DNA of 64,000 nucleotides from Parvimonas sp. (lineage in GTDB: Bacteria > Bacillota > Clostridia > Tissierellales > Peptoniphilaceae): NCBI GenBank assembly GCA_022770425.1, contig JALEHY010000058.1:1-64000 (forward strand), written 5' to 3'. Under the pieces are notes generated by a model, which did no database searches, was not told the DNA's origin, and saw only the letters and a list, made by a program, of their open reading frames with translations. Of the stretch, positions 1 to 7,698 are shown in pieces; within the stretch, counting starts at the first letter, position 1; each line of letters begins with the position of its first letter. Both the position numbers and the translations under genes were made by a program.

Positions 1-120
1 TAATTATCAAAAAGAAATTATGGTATAATAACTATAAGTTTATGCCTTGTGATAAAGTTAAAGTTATTTCACCATAATTACCTCGAATTAATTATCAAAA
101 AGAAATTATGGTATAATAGC
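1..120 (+). repeat. Palindromic promoter repeat, copy R1
   Basis: Bases 16-79 form a 64-bp near-palindrome. It begins AATTATGGT, ends ACCATAATT, has long matching arms and a short loop around GCCTTGTG (45-52). The left arm holds an extended -10 box, TGGTATAAT (21-29). The left flank (taattatcaaaaag) and the left arm recur at 89-118, giving a second TGGTATAAT close before the AlkD-like gene at 212. Full copies occur at 34819-34882 and 35901-35964, and partial ones at 44145-44171 and 44683-44728. It may be a MITE-like or hairpin repeat that serves as a promoter; no transposase is present. The element could extend to the left of the window. Confidence 0.75.
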
Positions 121-211
121 CTTAATTTAATTATCAAATGGATTTAGTTTTATTTTGTATAATTGCATAAGAATATAAAATTAATTACAGTTATTTATTG
201 AGGAGAATGAT

Positions 212-904
212 ATGACTGACAAAGTTTTAAACGCACTTTTTGAATTGCAAGATATTGAGTACAAAAATTTTAACAAAAAACTTATTCCGAATGTTGACGA
301 AGATTTGATTATTGGAATTAGAAGTCCTATCTTAAGAAAATTTGCAAAAAATTTTTACAAAGAAAATTATGATGAAGTTATTTTGTTTTTAAATGATTTG
401 CCTCATAAATATTTTGAAGAAAATAATTTGCACTGTTTTTTGATAGAAAATTTCAAGCAAATAGATGTTGTTTTGGAATATACGGAAAAATTTTTGCCTT
501 ATATTGATAATTGGGCGACTTGTGATTCTTTTTCGCCTAAAATATTTAAAAAATATCCGAAAGAAGTTTATGCAAAGATTTTAGAATGGATTAAATCTGA
601 TAAACCCTATGTTGTAAGATATGGTATAGGACTTTTACTTTCAAATTATTTGGATGAATATTTTGATGTTTCTCACTTGGAGTTGCTTTGTGATATCAGA
701 TTTGATGAGTATTATGTGAAAATGATGATTGCTTGGTATTTTGCTACTGCTATTGCTAAACAGTATGATGACACTATTAAAATTTTTGAAACGAAAAAAT
801 TGGATACTTGGACACACAATAAATCAATTCAAAAATGTATTGAAAGTAGAAGAGTGAGCAACGAACAAAAGGAATATTTAAGAAGTTTAAAAATAAAAAA
901 ATAA
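212..904 (+). CDS. AlkD-like DNA alkylation repair protein (HEAT-repeat DNA glycosylase)
   Basis: The 230-residue product resembles the AlkC/AlkD family of HEAT-repeat glycosylases, which excise N3- and N7-alkylated purines without flipping the base. The family's functional Trp and Asp are present as W101 and D105 in NWATCD, with the same W-x3-D spacing as Bacillus AlkD. Length fits the family (about 220-240 aa), and helical HEAT-like segments run throughout. The ATG at 212 follows tgaggagaa at a good distance. Repeat R1 supplies the likely promoter. It is the first gene of a run of same-strand genes, but nothing ties it functionally to the next gene. Confidence 0.85.
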   Translation: MTDKVLNALFELQDIEYKNFNKKLIPNVDEDLIIGIRSPILRKFAKNFYKENYDEVILFLNDLPHKYFEENNLHCFLIENFKQIDVVLEYTEKFLPYIDNWATCDSFSPKIFKKYPKEVYAKILEWIKSDKPYVVRYGIGLLLSNYLDEYFDVSHLELLCDIRFDEYYVKMMIAWYFATAIAKQYDDTIKIFETKKLDTWTHNKSIQKCIESRRVSNEQKEYLRSLKIKK

Positions 905-949
905 GAAGATAAAAGATTCGTCTTAGTATTTATTCTTTAAGGAGGTTTT

Positions 950-1462
950 ATGAAAGTTTTAGTTGTGGTTGATTTTCAAAATGATTTTATTGATGGAGCT
1001 TTGGGAACTGAGGAAGCAAAAAATATTGTTGATTATGTTAAAGATAAAATTAATAACTTTAAAGGAAAAATTATATATACTATGGATACTCATTTTGAAG
1101 ATTACTTAGAAACAGCAGAAGGAAAAAATTTGCCGGTTGTTCATTGTATAAAGAACTCACAAGGTTGGTTAATTCGTGAAGGAGCATATAAGGAAAATTC
1201 AAAAATTTTTGAAAAAAACGGATTCGGATCTTTGGATTTGGCAAAATATTTAGTTGAGCTAAATGAAAAAGAGCGAATTGATTGTATTGAAGTATTGGGT
1301 TTATGTACAGATATTTGTGTTGTTGTAAATGTACTTTTATTAAAAACTTATTTACCTGAAGTTGAGATTGTTGTTGACAGTAAGGGCTGTGCCGGAGTTA
1401 CTTCAAAAACTCATAATGCAAGTTTGGAAACGATGAAGATGTGTCAAATTAAAATTATTTAA
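950..1462 (+). CDS. Cysteine hydrolase, nicotinamidase-like (isochorismatase family)
   Basis: This 170-residue protein has the isochorismatase-like hydrolase fold. D8 in VVDFQNDF, a Lys near 89 and C123 in GLCTDICV match the Asp-Lys-Cys catalytic triad. D46, H48 and H65 fit the metal site of nicotinamidases. The likely reaction is nicotinamide to nicotinate, which pncB (62490-63968) and nadE (15802-16512) could carry on to NAD. Start: ATG at 950 directly after aaggaggtttt. The protein is shorter than E. coli PncA (about 213 aa), so a related amidase role cannot be excluded. A strong terminator follows. Confidence 0.75.
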   Translation: MKVLVVVDFQNDFIDGALGTEEAKNIVDYVKDKINNFKGKIIYTMDTHFEDYLETAEGKNLPVVHCIKNSQGWLIREGAYKENSKIFEKNGFGSLDLAKYLVELNEKERIDCIEVLGLCTDICVVVNVLLLKTYLPEVEIVVDSKGCAGVTSKTHNASLETMKMCQIKII

Positions 1463-1495
1463 TATACTTTAAAATGGAATTTATGTAAATTTTTA

Positions 1496-1542
1496 AATCA
1501 ATATTTAATAACAATTATTATTAAATATTGATTTATTTTTTT
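1496..1542 (+). terminator. Rho-independent terminator after the nicotinamidase-like gene
   Basis: A perfect 16-bp stem (1496-1511 with 1518-1533) and a 6-nt loop precede a T-rich tract. It separates the nicotinamidase-like gene from mazF and leaves no room for an antitoxin gene upstream of mazF. Confidence 0.85.
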
Positions 1543-1604
1543 AAAAAATATATAATTAATAGGTAAAATTTTATAATTAAAATTAAAACATAAAGGTGGA
1601 ATAG

Positions 1605-1943
1605 ATGAAAATAAAGAGAGGAGATATCTTTTATGCGGATTTAAGTCCGGTTGTCGGTTCAGAACAAGGTGGCGTAAGACCTGTTTTGGTTGTTCAAAAT
1701 GACATCGGAAATAAATACAGTCCAACAGTTATAGTTGCTGCAATTACTTCTCAGATGAATAAAGTCAAGTTACCAACTCATGTTGAAGTTTCGTCAGAGT
1801 ACGGACTTCCGAAAAACTCTGTTGTATTACTTGAACAGATAAGAACGATTGATAAAAAAAGACTCAGAGAAAAAGTTGGGTATACAGATGATTTTTTTAT
1901 GAGAAGGGTTAATGAGGCACTTATAAAATCTGTTGGAGTGTAG
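1605..1943 (+). CDS. MazF/PemK-family endoribonuclease toxin
   Basis: The 112-residue product is a typical MazF (EndoA/NdoA) mRNA interferase. The N-terminal RGDIFYADLSPVVGSEQGG, the RPVLVVQND strand and the LEQIRTIDK segment are the family's conserved blocks, including the Arg and Thr positions used for RNA cleavage. Start: ATG at 1605 after aaaggtgg. MazE antitoxin or alr genes normally lie directly upstream. Here the upstream 140 bp hold a terminator and no open frame, so the toxin looks like an orphan. The next gene starts 18 bp downstream and is probably co-transcribed. Family assignment is firm; whether it is active here is unknown. Confidence 0.9.
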   Translation: MKIKRGDIFYADLSPVVGSEQGGVRPVLVVQNDIGNKYSPTVIVAAITSQMNKVKLPTHVEVSSEYGLPKNSVVLLEQIRTIDKKRLREKVGYTDDFFMRRVNEALIKSVGV

Positions 1944-1960
1944 TACATAAGAGGTTTAGA

Positions 1961-2854
1961 ATGATTGATTTAATTAAAAATATAGAGTTTGTCAAAAAAA
2001 ATAAATTTGATATTGAGGCAATAGTTGAGAACAAAGAATACATTTTGAAAAATTCAAGCGAAAAATATGTTTTGAATTTATTTCCGTATGGTAAATATGG
2101 CAAAATTTGTAAAATTTGTGATTGTTTAAATATCTTTTCAGAAGATTTTGAAGGTCTTTTAGGTTATGCGGATATAGGAGCGGTTAATGAATTTCATTGT
2201 TACAGAATAATAAAATTTCTTGAAGACGAGAAAGAAAATATGAATGAAGTTGATTCATATTCCTTAGGTATTAAGATTGGAAAGTTTATTTTTGCTTTTC
2301 ACAATTATTTCAAAAGTGCCGATTGCGGACGATGGAATAAGCATTACAATTACAGGATAAACAAACTTTTGCATGAGTATGGACTTGGAAATTACAGAGG
2401 AGATATTGATTATATAATTTTTGATTTTTTGGATAATAATAAAAGATATTTGAGAGACAGAGTTTGTACTACAATAATGGGGATAAACAGCATAGATGAA
2501 ATAAAAGTTGACAAATTCGGTAATTTTCAAATTATTGAAGATTATAAGATCTTGAGGTCGGATTCTTATTTTGAGTTTAGGAATTTGAATTTGGATTCTT
2601 ATAAAAACGAATTTTTACTTACAGGGATTATTGACGGATATTTTAATAAAAATGTACCGAGAACTTTTTTTAAACTTATGGCATTGTACAATATTGTTGA
2701 GAGTTTGTATGGGAATTTTTCCAAAGCTGTGAATAATGAAGATATTTTAAAAGATAAAATTGAAAGTATTAACCGTATGTATGATTCGTTTTCGACTGTT
2801 TTTCCTGTATGGTATTTAAATTCAAAGAATAAATTAAAAAATAAGGGGGCATAA
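1961..2854 (+). CDS. Degenerate aminoglycoside-phosphotransferase-fold protein (possible pseudokinase)
   Basis: This 297-residue protein is not a clear member of a named family. The block SLGIKIGKFIFAFHNYF resembles the helix before the catalytic loop in APH/choline-kinase-like proteins. The stretch MGINSIDEIKVDKFGNFQII aligns with the usual catalytic loop pattern HGDxHxxNhhhD...hIID. The catalytic His, Asp and Asn appear as Met, Ile and Glu. If the alignment holds, the protein keeps the fold but not the phosphotransfer residues. It sits between mazF and apbE (1-bp gap to apbE) in one apparent transcription unit. The ATG at 1961 follows aagaggttt. Fold assignment is an inference from motif spacing only. 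Confidence 0.45.
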   Translation: MIDLIKNIEFVKKNKFDIEAIVENKEYILKNSSEKYVLNLFPYGKYGKICKICDCLNIFSEDFEGLLGYADIGAVNEFHCYRIIKFLEDEKENMNEVDSYSLGIKIGKFIFAFHNYFKSADCGRWNKHYNYRINKLLHEYGLGNYRGDIDYIIFDFLDNNKRYLRDRVCTTIMGINSIDEIKVDKFGNFQIIEDYKILRSDSYFEFRNLNLDSYKNEFLLTGIIDGYFNKNVPRTFFKLMALYNIVESLYGNFSKAVNNEDILKDKIESINRMYDSFSTVFPVWYLNSKNKLKNKGA

Positions 2855-2855
2855 A

Positions 2856-3929
2856 TTGAAGTTTTTAAGAAGAACCATTCTTTTTTTGACTTTTTTACTT
2901 GTTTTGGTTTCTTGTAAGAATTCAAAGGTTGAAAAAATTGAATATAAGAAATTTTCAAGAACGTTTTTTGGTGTTTTTGATACAGAAATAGCATTTACTG
3001 CTTATTGTAAAGATGAAAAGGAATTTAATGAGTATTTCACGTTCTTGGAAAGTGATATGAAAAGGTATCATAATCTTTATAATTCATTTGAGAATGTAGA
3101 TTTTAATAATATAAAAACCATAAATGATAATGCAGGGAAAAAACCTGTAGAAGTTGATAGAGAGATAATAGAGTTGTTAGAATTTTCTATTGACAGTTAT
3201 AAAAAAGTTTCTGATAAAAACAGCGTTGCCATAGGAGCAGTTACCTCATTATGGAAAACACAAAAGGATTTGGCGGTTGATTTACAAGGACAGTTACCAA
3301 ACGGAGAAAAAATTTCACAGGCTTTAAATCATATAAACATTGACAATATTGTTATAGATAAGGTAAATAATACAGTTTACTTAAAAGATGAATTTATGAA
3401 ATTGGATGTAGGAGCTATTGCAAAGGGATATTCTGTTGAAAAAGTTATAAACAAGTTGAAAGACAAAGGACTTAAAAATTTAATCATTTCAGCAGGCGGA
3501 AATGTTAAAGCAATTGGAACTCCTAAGGAAAAAGACAAAAATAAATGGGGAATAGGAATTCAATTACCTAAGTACGACAGCGGAAATATTGAAATAAAGG
3601 ATGTAATTTTTTCAGAGGAAACCTGTGCTGTTACGAGCGGTGACTATCAAAGATTTTTTTATGTTGACGGAAAAGTGTACAATCACATAATTGATCCTAA
3701 AACAGGGTATCCGAATGACAAGATAAAAAGTGTAACGGTTTTATATAAAGATTCCGCTATGGCAGATTTTCTGTCAACTTCACTGTTTTTACAAACAGTT
3801 GAAGAAGGGAAAGAAACTCTTTCAAAAATTCCGGGAGCTGAAGCGTTTTGGATTTTACCTGACGGAAGTGTTGATTACACAAAAGGAATGGAAATAATGT
3901 TGAAAAGTAAAGGAGCAACCAATAAATAA
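2856..3929 (+). CDS. apbE: ApbE lipoprotein, FAD:protein FMN transferase
   Basis: The 357-residue lipoprotein has a signal peptide ending in the lipobox LVSC (C20). The ApbE domain follows: the GAVTSLW region, LDVGAIAKGYSVEK, the glycine-rich NLIISAGGNVKAIG strand and HIIDPKTGYP. ApbE transfers FMN from FAD to a Thr of Rnf/Nqr-type or other flavoproteins outside the membrane. Start is TTG at 2856, one base after the stop of the upstream gene, with aaggggg as ribosome binding site, so the two are translationally coupled. No Rnf or Nqr genes lie nearby, so its target cannot be read from the window. Confidence 0.9.
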   Translation: MKFLRRTILFLTFLLVLVSCKNSKVEKIEYKKFSRTFFGVFDTEIAFTAYCKDEKEFNEYFTFLESDMKRYHNLYNSFENVDFNNIKTINDNAGKKPVEVDREIIELLEFSIDSYKKVSDKNSVAIGAVTSLWKTQKDLAVDLQGQLPNGEKISQALNHINIDNIVIDKVNNTVYLKDEFMKLDVGAIAKGYSVEKVINKLKDKGLKNLIISAGGNVKAIGTPKEKDKNKWGIGIQLPKYDSGNIEIKDVIFSEETCAVTSGDYQRFFYVDGKVYNHIIDPKTGYPNDKIKSVTVLYKDSAMADFLSTSLFLQTVEEGKETLSKIPGAEAFWILPDGSVDYTKGMEIMLKSKGATNK

Positions 3930-3954
3930 AAAGCTAAGAACTTAAATTGATGTG

Positions 3955-3992
3955 AACCCTTAAATCCGGACAAAGGATTTGGGGGTTTTTGT
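3955..3992 (+). terminator. Terminator after apbE
   Basis: An inverted repeat of aaccc-taaatcc with ggatttgggggtt around a short loop is followed by a T tract. It closes the mazF-APH-like-apbE unit. A second inverted repeat (aaaggaatgt / acattccttt, about 4064-4103) lies closer to the minus-strand gene and may terminate it. Confidence 0.7.
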
Positions 3993-4149
3993 ATGTCAAA
4001 ATATGATATAAATTTAAAAATAAAAGTCATTTTTTGATAAAGGTATGTAAGGTAGGATAATTTAAAAGGAATGTCTTATATTAATTATAGATTACATTCC
4101 TTTGAATAATTTATTTAACTGTCCGTGTTTTTGGGTTCGGCTCAATTAC

Positions 4150-4539
4150 TTAGCTTTTTATAATTTCTTCATGTTTACAATTTGGACAAGTAATTTTTAT
4201 TTTTCCTTTACCTCTTGGAACTCTTAATTCTTTTTTGCAATTTTTGCATTTAAAGTATTTATAGTTTTTTAGATCCTTTGATTTGAATTTTAAAAGTTTT
4301 GCATAAATTGGAGAAAAAAAGTTGAAAAATTTAATTTGCTCCATTGCACGTTTTCTCTTATTTTTAGAAAATGCTCTTAAAAACACGATTAATAACAGTA
4401 TAAGAGAAGTAACAGAAAGTACGTTGCTTTTTTTAAACAAATTTATTATTGAAATTCCTATTGAAAAGTAAAATATTATTAGGTTTAAAATATCAAATCC
4501 GTATCTTTCTTTCATAAAATTTAAAAATTTTTCTTTCAT
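4150..4539 (-). CDS. Membrane-anchored zinc-ribbon protein of unknown function
   Basis: About 129 residues. Two hydrophobic segments lie in the N-terminal half (LNLIIFYFSIGISIINLF and VTSLILLLIVFL). A C-terminal zinc ribbon follows, with two Cys pairs, CKNC and CPNC, separated by a basic loop. Such proteins are common in clostridia and uncharacterised. A longer frame starts at GTG 4548. The ribosome binding site taagaggtg (4546-4554, minus strand) overlaps that GTG but sits 6 nt before the ATG at 4539, so the ATG is the better start. The gene stands alone between a terminator region and the riboswitch leader. Confidence 0.65.
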   Translation of the reverse strand: MKEKFLNFMKERYGFDILNLIIFYFSIGISIINLFKKSNVLSVTSLILLLIVFLRAFSKNKRKRAMEQIKFFNFFSPIYAKLLKFKSKDLKNYKYFKCKNCKKELRVPRGKGKIKITCPNCKHEEIIKS

Positions 4540-4666
4540 ATAAAACACCTCTTAGTTTTTTTTACCCAAATATAAAATTTTAACTATCATTAATTATAAA
4601 TAAAATTAAAAAATATGTTTTAAAATTGTAAATTCGGTTAGAAATATATTATATATTTTTGTTACT

Positions 4667-4694
4667 TGATTAAATTTTTAAAATTTAGTATAAT
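4667..4694 (+). promoter_or_regulatory. Promoter of the riboswitch-controlled ATPase gene
   Basis: TTGATT (4667-4672) and TATAAT (4689-4694) are separated by 16 bp, about 10 bp before the riboswitch starts. Confidence 0.7.
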
Positions 4695-4701
4695 GTAGCT
4701 A

Positions 4702-4796
4702 ATAAAGGGGAGTAGCTAATTTGTTTGGTCGTCAATACGGTTTATCCCGGCTAAACACCTAAAACTCATAGGAAGCAAGACCTTTGTTTAATTTTA
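4702..4796 (+). promoter_or_regulatory. yybP-ykoY (manganese) riboswitch aptamer
   Basis: The leader has the hallmark 5' strand aaaGGGGAGTAGCT (4705-4716), a central CCGGCTAAAC segment, and the closing strand gcaAGACCTTTG (4775-4785). These are the conserved parts of the yybP-ykoY aptamer, which senses Mn2+ and often controls Mn2+ exporters and P-type ATPases. P1 forms between AAAGG and CCTTT. Those same CCTTT bases also form the left arm of the terminator that follows, so ligand binding should favour read-through. Family recognition is by eye; a covariance-model match would confirm it. Confidence 0.85.
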
Positions 4797-4814
4797 TTAA
4801 ACGAGGTTTTTTTT
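4779..4814 (+). terminator. Riboswitch expression platform: intrinsic terminator
   Basis: gaCCTTTGTTTAAT pairs with ATTAAACGAGG, followed by eight T. The left arm overlaps the closing helix of the aptamer, giving mutually exclusive structures. A further complementary pair, aggtttttt with aaaaaacct (4804-4828), lies just before the ribosome binding site. Confidence 0.75.
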
Positions 4815-4842
4815 ATGCAAAAAACCTTGCAAGGAGGTAAAA

Positions 4843-7530
4843 ATGTTTTGGTATAACAAAAGTGCTGATGAATGTATCAGAGAGCTTGAAAGTGATAAAA
4901 TAAACGGACTTTCAAGTGAAAAAGCAAAAGAACTTTTAGAAAAAAACGGAAGGAACGAACTTAAACAAAAAAATAAAAAGTCACTTCTTTCAAAATTAGT
5001 AGATCAATTTAAAGACCCTATGATTTTAATTTTGTTAGGAGCTTGTGTTCTTTCTTCAGCTGTTGGAGAAATAACAGATGCAATTATAATTATTGCGATA
5101 GTTATTTTAAATGCAATTCTTTCACTAAATCAAGAGGGAAAGGCGGAAAAAGCGATAGAGGCTTTACAAAAAATGGCAAGTCCTACGGCTAAAGTTTACA
5201 GAGACGGAAAGCTTGTTCATATTCCATCTTATGAAATTGTAGTTGGAGATATTGTAGAGCTTGAAACGGGAGATATTATTCCGGCAGATTTAAGACTTAT
5301 AGAAAGTGTAAATTTGAAAATTGACGAAGCTTCTTTGACAGGAGAATCTGTACCTGTTGAAAAATTTGCCCAAGAAATTTATGAAGGCGAAATGGAAATA
5401 GGCGATAGAGAAAATATGGCTTATTCTTCAACCATAGTTTCTTATGGAAGGGGGCTTGGTATTGTAATTTCAACCGGAGAAAATACAGAAATCGGTAAGA
5501 TAGCAACGACTTTAGATTCTTTTGAAGACGAAGAAACACCTCTTCAAAGAAAATTGGCAGGACTTTCAAAATCTTTAGGATTAATTACAATAGGAGTTTG
5601 TCTTGTCGTTTTTGCAGTAGGACTTTTATATAAACAGCCGTTTTTACTTATGTTGTTAACTGCAATATCTCTTGCGGTTGCTGCCGTTCCTGAAGGACTT
5701 CCGGCTATTGTAACAATTGTTCTTTCACTTGGAATGACAAGAATGGCGAAAAAAAATGCAATAGTAAAGAAACTTTTAGCTGTTGAAACTTTAGGAACTA
5801 CAACTGTAATTTGTTCAGATAAAACGGGAACTCTTACTCAAAATGAGATGACTGTAAAAAAAGTTTTTGTAAATAATACCGTTTTTGATGTTGAAGGAAC
5901 CGGATATGATCCTATAGGGAATATTTTATCATCAGGAAAAGTTGTTGATTTTAATAAAAATGATGAATTATTAACTATTTCAACGATTTCTACACTTGTA
6001 AATGATGCAAAATTAATAAAAGAAGATAATTTGTATAAAATTATAGGAGATCCGACAGAGGGTGCTTTACTTACTCTTTCTGAAAAAATGAATATAAAAA
6101 GAGAACAATTAAATGTTGAACATAGTAGAATTGCAGAAATTCCTTTTGATTCTACAAGAAAAATGATGACAACATTTAACGAAAATTTATTAAATGAAAA
6201 AATTGTTTCTTGTACAAAAGGAGCTCCTGACATTGTAATTGATAATTGTAAATATATTTTGATTGACGGACAAGAAGTTGAAATGACCTCAGAATTAAAA
6301 GAAAAAATTTTAAATCAAAATACTGAATTTGCAAAATCAGCTCTTAGAGTTTTAGCCTTTGCGTATAGAAAATTTGAATCTTTACCAAATGAATTAACTA
6401 CTGAAAACATAGAGAAAGATATGATTTTTGTAGGTCTTATGGGAATGATTGACCCTGCAAGACCTGAAGCGAAAGAAGCCATTAAAAAATGTAAACAAGC
6501 AGGTATCGTTCCTATAATGATTACAGGAGATTATTTGGAAACGGCTGTTGCTATCGCAAAAGATTTGGGAATTTTAGATGAAGGTTCAAAAGCTATTATG
6601 GGTAGGGAACTTAATAAAATGACTGAAGAAGAAATTTGTGAAGTTGTAAAGACGACAAGAGTTTTTGCACGTGTAAGCCCTGAAAATAAAGTACAGATAG
6701 TGAGTGCTTTAAAGAAAAACGGTCACATTGCCGCAATGACAGGAGATGGAGTAAACGATGCTCCGGCTATAAAAAAAGCGGATATTGGTGTGTCAATGGG
6801 AATTACAGGAACAGATGTTGCAAAAAATACTTCAGATGTAATTTTAACCGATGATAATTTTGCAACGATAGTTTCTGCTGTTCATGAAGGACGTATAATT
6901 TATTCAAATATTAAAAAATTTGTCGGATTTTTACTATCTTGTAATGTTGGGGAAATTTTAATAGTTTTAATTTCTATACTTTTAAATATTCCGGTTCCTT
7001 TCATTCCTATTCAATTACTATGGCTTAACTTGGTTACTGACAGTTTCCCTGCATTAGCACTTGGAGTTGAAAAAGGTGATGAAGATATAATGGAAATTCC
7101 ACCGAGAAATCCTAATGAACCTATATTGGATAAGTCAACGATGTATGGAATAATTTCTCAAGCAATAGCTATAACTGTTGCAACACTTGCGTCATATTAC
7201 TATGGAATATACCATTATCCTAATCATATTGAAGGAGCAAGAACAGTTGCGTTTTTCACTTTAGTAACTGCAGAACTTTTGAGAAGTTATTCAGTGAGAA
7301 GCAGTAGGTATACACTTTTCCATATCGGAATATTTTCAAATAAAACACTTGTTTACGGAACATTACTTTCATTTGTTATGATGCTTGTAGTAATATATGT
7401 TCCTTTCCTACAACCTTATTTTGAAACTGTAACACTTGGTGTAAAGGAATTATCCGTTGCAATTCCACTTGCTTTTATTCCTTTTGCGGTTGCTGAATTA
7501 TCAAAGATTTTTTTAGGAAAACATAAATAA
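4843..7530 (+). CDS. P-type cation-transporting ATPase (Ca2+/Mn2+ type, PII), likely Mn2+ exporter
   Basis: The 895-residue P-type ATPase is of SERCA/PMCA-like type, full length for the family. It has TGES (166-169) in the actuator domain, the phosphorylated D326 in DKTGT, the KGAPD nucleotide-binding motif and TGDGVNDAPA near 633. Around ten membrane segments are visible. Cation-site residues typical of Ca2+ pumps are kept: PEGLP in M4, N and E in NVGE of M5, and N and D in NLVTD of M6. The leader holds a yybP-ykoY riboswitch, so Mn2+ efflux is the best guess, with Ca2+ also possible. Start: ATG at 4843 after aaggaggt. Confidence 0.9.
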   Translation: MFWYNKSADECIRELESDKINGLSSEKAKELLEKNGRNELKQKNKKSLLSKLVDQFKDPMILILLGACVLSSAVGEITDAIIIIAIVILNAILSLNQEGKAEKAIEALQKMASPTAKVYRDGKLVHIPSYEIVVGDIVELETGDIIPADLRLIESVNLKIDEASLTGESVPVEKFAQEIYEGEMEIGDRENMAYSSTIVSYGRGLGIVISTGENTEIGKIATTLDSFEDEETPLQRKLAGLSKSLGLITIGVCLVVFAVGLLYKQPFLLMLLTAISLAVAAVPEGLPAIVTIVLSLGMTRMAKKNAIVKKLLAVETLGTTTVICSDKTGTLTQNEMTVKKVFVNNTVFDVEGTGYDPIGNILSSGKVVDFNKNDELLTISTISTLVNDAKLIKEDNLYKIIGDPTEGALLTLSEKMNIKREQLNVEHSRIAEIPFDSTRKMMTTFNENLLNEKIVSCTKGAPDIVIDNCKYILIDGQEVEMTSELKEKILNQNTEFAKSALRVLAFAYRKFESLPNELTTENIEKDMIFVGLMGMIDPARPEAKEAIKKCKQAGIVPIMITGDYLETAVAIAKDLGILDEGSKAIMGRELNKMTEEEICEVVKTTRVFARVSPENKVQIVSALKKNGHIAAMTGDGVNDAPAIKKADIGVSMGITGTDVAKNTSDVILTDDNFATIVSAVHEGRIIYSNIKKFVGFLLSCNVGEILIVLISILLNIPVPFIPIQLLWLNLVTDSFPALALGVEKGDEDIMEIPPRNPNEPILDKSTMYGIISQAIAITVATLASYYYGIYHYPNHIEGARTVAFFTLVTAELLRSYSVRSSRYTLFHIGIFSNKTLVYGTLLSFVMMLVVIYVPFLQPYFETVTLGVKELSVAIPLAFIPFAVAELSKIFLGKHK

Positions 7531-7557
7531 AAAAAGATGAGTTTACTCATCTTTTTT
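7531..7557 (+). terminator. Terminator after the P-type ATPase gene
   Basis: aaaaagatgagt pairs with actcatcttttt around a 2-nt loop and is followed by a T tract, immediately after the stop codon. Confidence 0.85.
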
Positions 7558-7698
7558 TGTTGGAAATAATTATGTAAATAATAGTTAAACTTGTGGAAAT
7601 ATTTTAGTTATTATTTTTAATTTAATGTTGTAAGATTGTTTTTTATGGTTAAATTGTGTTAAAATATCCTTAAATAGTCGGTTAAATAGGAGGAAATT

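Noticed and set aside
1..120. CRISPR-like array, because of repeated segments at 1-30 and 89-118
   Set aside because: Only two copies occur here, the spacing contains a palindrome shared with other loci, and no cas genes are present.
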